Positions 32,496 through 34,340 of a stretch of 34,340 nucleotides of DNA are shown piece by piece. The position numbers were made by a program, and so were the translations under genes. Under the pieces are notes generated by a model. The model had not been told where the DNA came from. It did no database searches and saw only the letters and a list, made by a program, of their open reading frames with translations. Positions within the stretch are counted from its first letter, which is position 1, and each line of letters starts with the position of its first letter. The stretch lies in the NCBI GenBank assembly GCA_024275015.1, contig JAJRZW010000027.1, positions 1-34,340 on the forward strand, written 5' to 3'. The stretch is from Deltaproteobacteria bacterium. GTDB taxonomy: Bacteria > Desulfobacterota > Desulfobulbia > Desulfobulbales > JAJRZW01.

Positions 32496-34340
32496 TCAGT
32501 CGCGAATCTCTTGCGGATCCGTGGCCTGCTTTTTTCCCCCAAGCACCCGGCGCAGGTAACGGCCGGTGTGGGAACCTTCCGCCGCCGCCACCTCCTCCGG
32601 GGTTCCGGCACAGACAACCTCGCCGCCGCCGTCGCCACCTTCAGGGCCAAGATCAACTATATAGTCCGCGGTCTTGATAACATCAAGATTATGTTCAATA
32701 ACCACCACCGTATTACCCTGATCCACCAAACGATTTATCACCCCGAGGAGATTTTCGATATCAGCCGGGTGCAGACCGGTGGTGGGTTCATCGAGGATAT
32801 ACAGGGTCCGCCCCGTTCCCCTCCGGGCAAGTTCACGTGCCAGCTTGATCCGCTGGGCCTCGCCGCCGCTCAAAGTCACCGACGACTGCCCCAGCGACAT
32901 ATAGCCGAGTCCCACATCTATCAGGGTCACGAGACGATTTTTAATCTGCGGAATCGCCTGAAAAAAACCATGGGCATCCTCAACGTTCATCGCCAGGATA
33001 TCGGCGATATTTTTGCCCTTATATTCTATCTCCAGGGTCTCGCGGTTATAGCGTCTGCCGCCGCAGACCTCGCAGGTGACGTAAACATCGGGAAGGAAAT
33101 GCATCGCGATCCTGATCTCCCCGTCCCCTTCACATGCCTCGCACCTGCCGCCCTTGACGTTAAAACTGAAACGCCCCGGCTTGTAACCCCGGGCCCGGGA
33201 CTCGGGGAGACGGCTCAGGAGTTCCCGCACCGGGGTCAAAACCCCGGTATAGGTGGCCGGGTTCGACCGCGGGGTCCGACCGATGGGACTCTGGTCAATA
33301 TCTATTACCTTGTCAAGATGGTCAATGCCGTTGATCCGGCGGCAATTATCCGCCCCCCGCGCCCCGTCCCGGCCAAGCCCGGCAGCCACGCCGGGAAACA
33401 GGGTCTCCATAACCAGGGAACTCTTGCCCGACCCCGATACCCCGGTGACACAGACCAGACATCCGAGAGGGATGGCGACCGTGATTTCCTTGAGGTTATT
33501 AACGGTGGCGCCGCTTATTTTAAGCCATTTCATCCCCCTTTTCCTGAAACGGCGCTTTGCCGGCACCGCGATTTCCCGCCGCCCGGAAAGAAAGGCCCCG
33601 GTCAGCGACCGGTCACAGGCCATAAGCTCGGCCACCGGGCCGGAAAACACCACCCCGCCGCCGTGAACCCCGGCTCCGGGCCCCATGTCAAGGACATGAT
33701 CAGCGGCGAGGATCGTATCGTGGTCATGCTCGACCACGATCACGGTGTTGCCGAGATCACGGAGACTGAGCAGGGTATTGATCAGGCGCTGGTTGTCGCG
33801 CTGGTGCAGACCGATGCTCGGTTCATCGAGAATATACAGCACCCCGGCCAGCCGCGAACCGATCTGGCTCGCGAGACGAATCCGCTGGGCCTCGCCGCCG
33901 GACAGGGTCCCGGCCTTTCGCGAAAGTTCAAGGTATCCCCCCCCCACCTGAACCAAAAAACCAAGGCGTTCACGGATCTCGCGAATAACGCGGCCGGCGA
34001 TGGCCTGCCGCCGTTCATCAAGCGCAAGGGCGGCAAAAAAATCATTGAGCCCGGCGGCGCTCATGGCGGTCATCGCGGCAATATTCAGCCCCCCCACCCG
34101 CACCGCCATCGGCTCGGGACGCAGTCTCGCCCCGTCACAGGCGGGACAGACCTGCTCGGTCATATACCGTTCCATTTCCTCACGCACCGCGTGGGAGGGG
34201 GTTTCGCGATAGCGCCGGGTCATCTGCGGCAGCACCCCTTCAAAGGCGACCCGGTTCACCGTCCGACGCCGGCCGCGGTGAAAGTGAAACTCGATCAGCT
34301 CCCGGCCGCTGCCGAAGAGGATCTTTTTTCTTATTCGTTC
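32496..34340 (-). CDS. uvrA: UvrA, excinuclease ABC subunit A (3' part; start outside window)
   Basis: The last 615 codons of uvrA; the frame is open to the window edge (the edge residues read ...[14 protein letters not shown]), so the GTG at 34259 is internal, not the start. Visible are the first ATPase's signature [13 protein letters not shown] and [12 protein letters not shown], the second Walker [11 protein letters not shown], the C-terminal zinc finger CEACEGDGE...CEVC, the second signature [16 protein letters not shown] and [12 protein letters not shown]. UvrA dimers recognise bulky DNA damage and load UvrB. The tail ([13 protein letters not shown]) is slightly extended. The missing 5' part should hold the first Walker A and UvrB-binding domain. 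Confidence 0.97.
   Translation of the reverse strand, partial: ERIRKKILFGSGRELIEFHFHRGRRRTVNRVAFEGVLPQMTRRYRETPSHAVREEMERYMTEQVCPACDGARLRPEPMAVRVGGLNIAAMTAMSAAGLNDFFAALALDERRQAIAGRVIREIRERLGFLVQVGGGYLELSRKAGTLSGGEAQRIRLASQIGSRLAGVLYILDEPSIGLHQRDNQRLINTLLSLRDLGNTVIVVEHDHDTILAADHVLDMGPGAGVHGGGVVFSGPVAELMACDRSLTGAFLSGRREIAVPAKRRFRKRGMKWLKISGATVNNLKEITVAIPLGCLVCVTGVSGSGKSSLVMETLFPGVAAGLGRDGARGADNCRRINGIDHLDKVIDIDQSPIGRTPRSNPATYTGVLTPVRELLSRLPESRARGYKPGRFSFNVKGGRCEACEGDGEIRIAMHFLPDVYVTCEVCGGRRYNRETLEIEYKGKNIADILAMNVEDAHGFFQAIPQIKNRLVTLIDVGLGYMSLGQSSVTLSGGEAQRIKLARELARRGTGRTLYILDEPTTGLHPADIENLLGVINRLVDQGNTVVVIEHNLDVIKTADYIVDLGPEGGDGGGEVVCAGTPEEVAAAEGSHTGRYLRRVLGGKKQATDPQEIRD

Noticed and set aside
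34259..34259. GTG as the start of uvrA
   Set aside because: The frame remains open to the window end and the extra residues match UvrA, so this codon is internal.

Overview
The window reads as GC-rich chromosome of a Gram-negative bacterium. The likeliest source is a Desulfobacterota member (a deltaproteobacterial sulfate or sulfur reducer, perhaps Desulfobulbales). This placement rests on protein style and gene order (dnaG-rpoD-dprA-topA, a two-domain class II aldolase/short-chain dehydrogenase, a PilMNOP operon with an MshL-type secretin, a YraQ-type permease followed by small redox-disulfide proteins), not on a marker gene. No phage, transposase, CRISPR array, tRNA or rRNA is visible. The accessory DNA consists of small palindromic intergenic repeats.

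Layout. 1-2620 (+): the 3' end of a permease gene, two overlapping genes for small thioredoxin-fold CxxC proteins, a PAP2 phosphatase and an exported metallophosphoesterase, closed by a bidirectional terminator. 2709-11414 (-): yajC, tgt and rph; an M24 (Xaa-Pro) peptidase with a small partner gene; an unknown 193-residue protein; the aldolase/dehydrogenase with a Ca2+/Na+ exchanger; and an unknown 235-residue protein. 11655-18414 (+): dnaG, a single open frame encoding an RpoD-type sigma factor joined to DprA, then topA. 18513-18869 (+): a stand-alone FlgC-like protein. 18897-22367 (-): pyrC, pyrB and lepB. 23508-31657 (+): pilM, pilN, pilO, pilP, an AMIN-AMIN-STN-TPR protein, a lipoprotein secretin of MshL type, then a separate unknown lipoprotein. 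31931-34340 (-): secB and the 3' part of uvrA.

How the genes work together. The pil genes encode an inner-membrane alignment complex (PilMNO), its lipoprotein-like link (PilP) and an outer-membrane secretin. The domains normally found in one PilQ protein are spread over two genes: the peptidoglycan-binding and N-terminal domains sit in one protein that ends in TPR repeats, and the pore is a separate lipoprotein. SecB, YajC and LepB all serve protein export but are not clustered. DnaG, RpoD and TopA form a replication/transcription group in which RpoD and DprA are read as one 895-residue protein.

Most striking points: (1) the in-frame RpoD-DprA fusion, with a possible internal DprA start, in a sigma factor lacking a recognisable region 1.1; (2) the split PilQ/MshL arrangement; (3) three families of dispersed palindromic repeats, several lying directly at stop codons and resembling mobile 3'-end or terminator elements; (4) a 99-base hairpin element with a UUCG-type loop.
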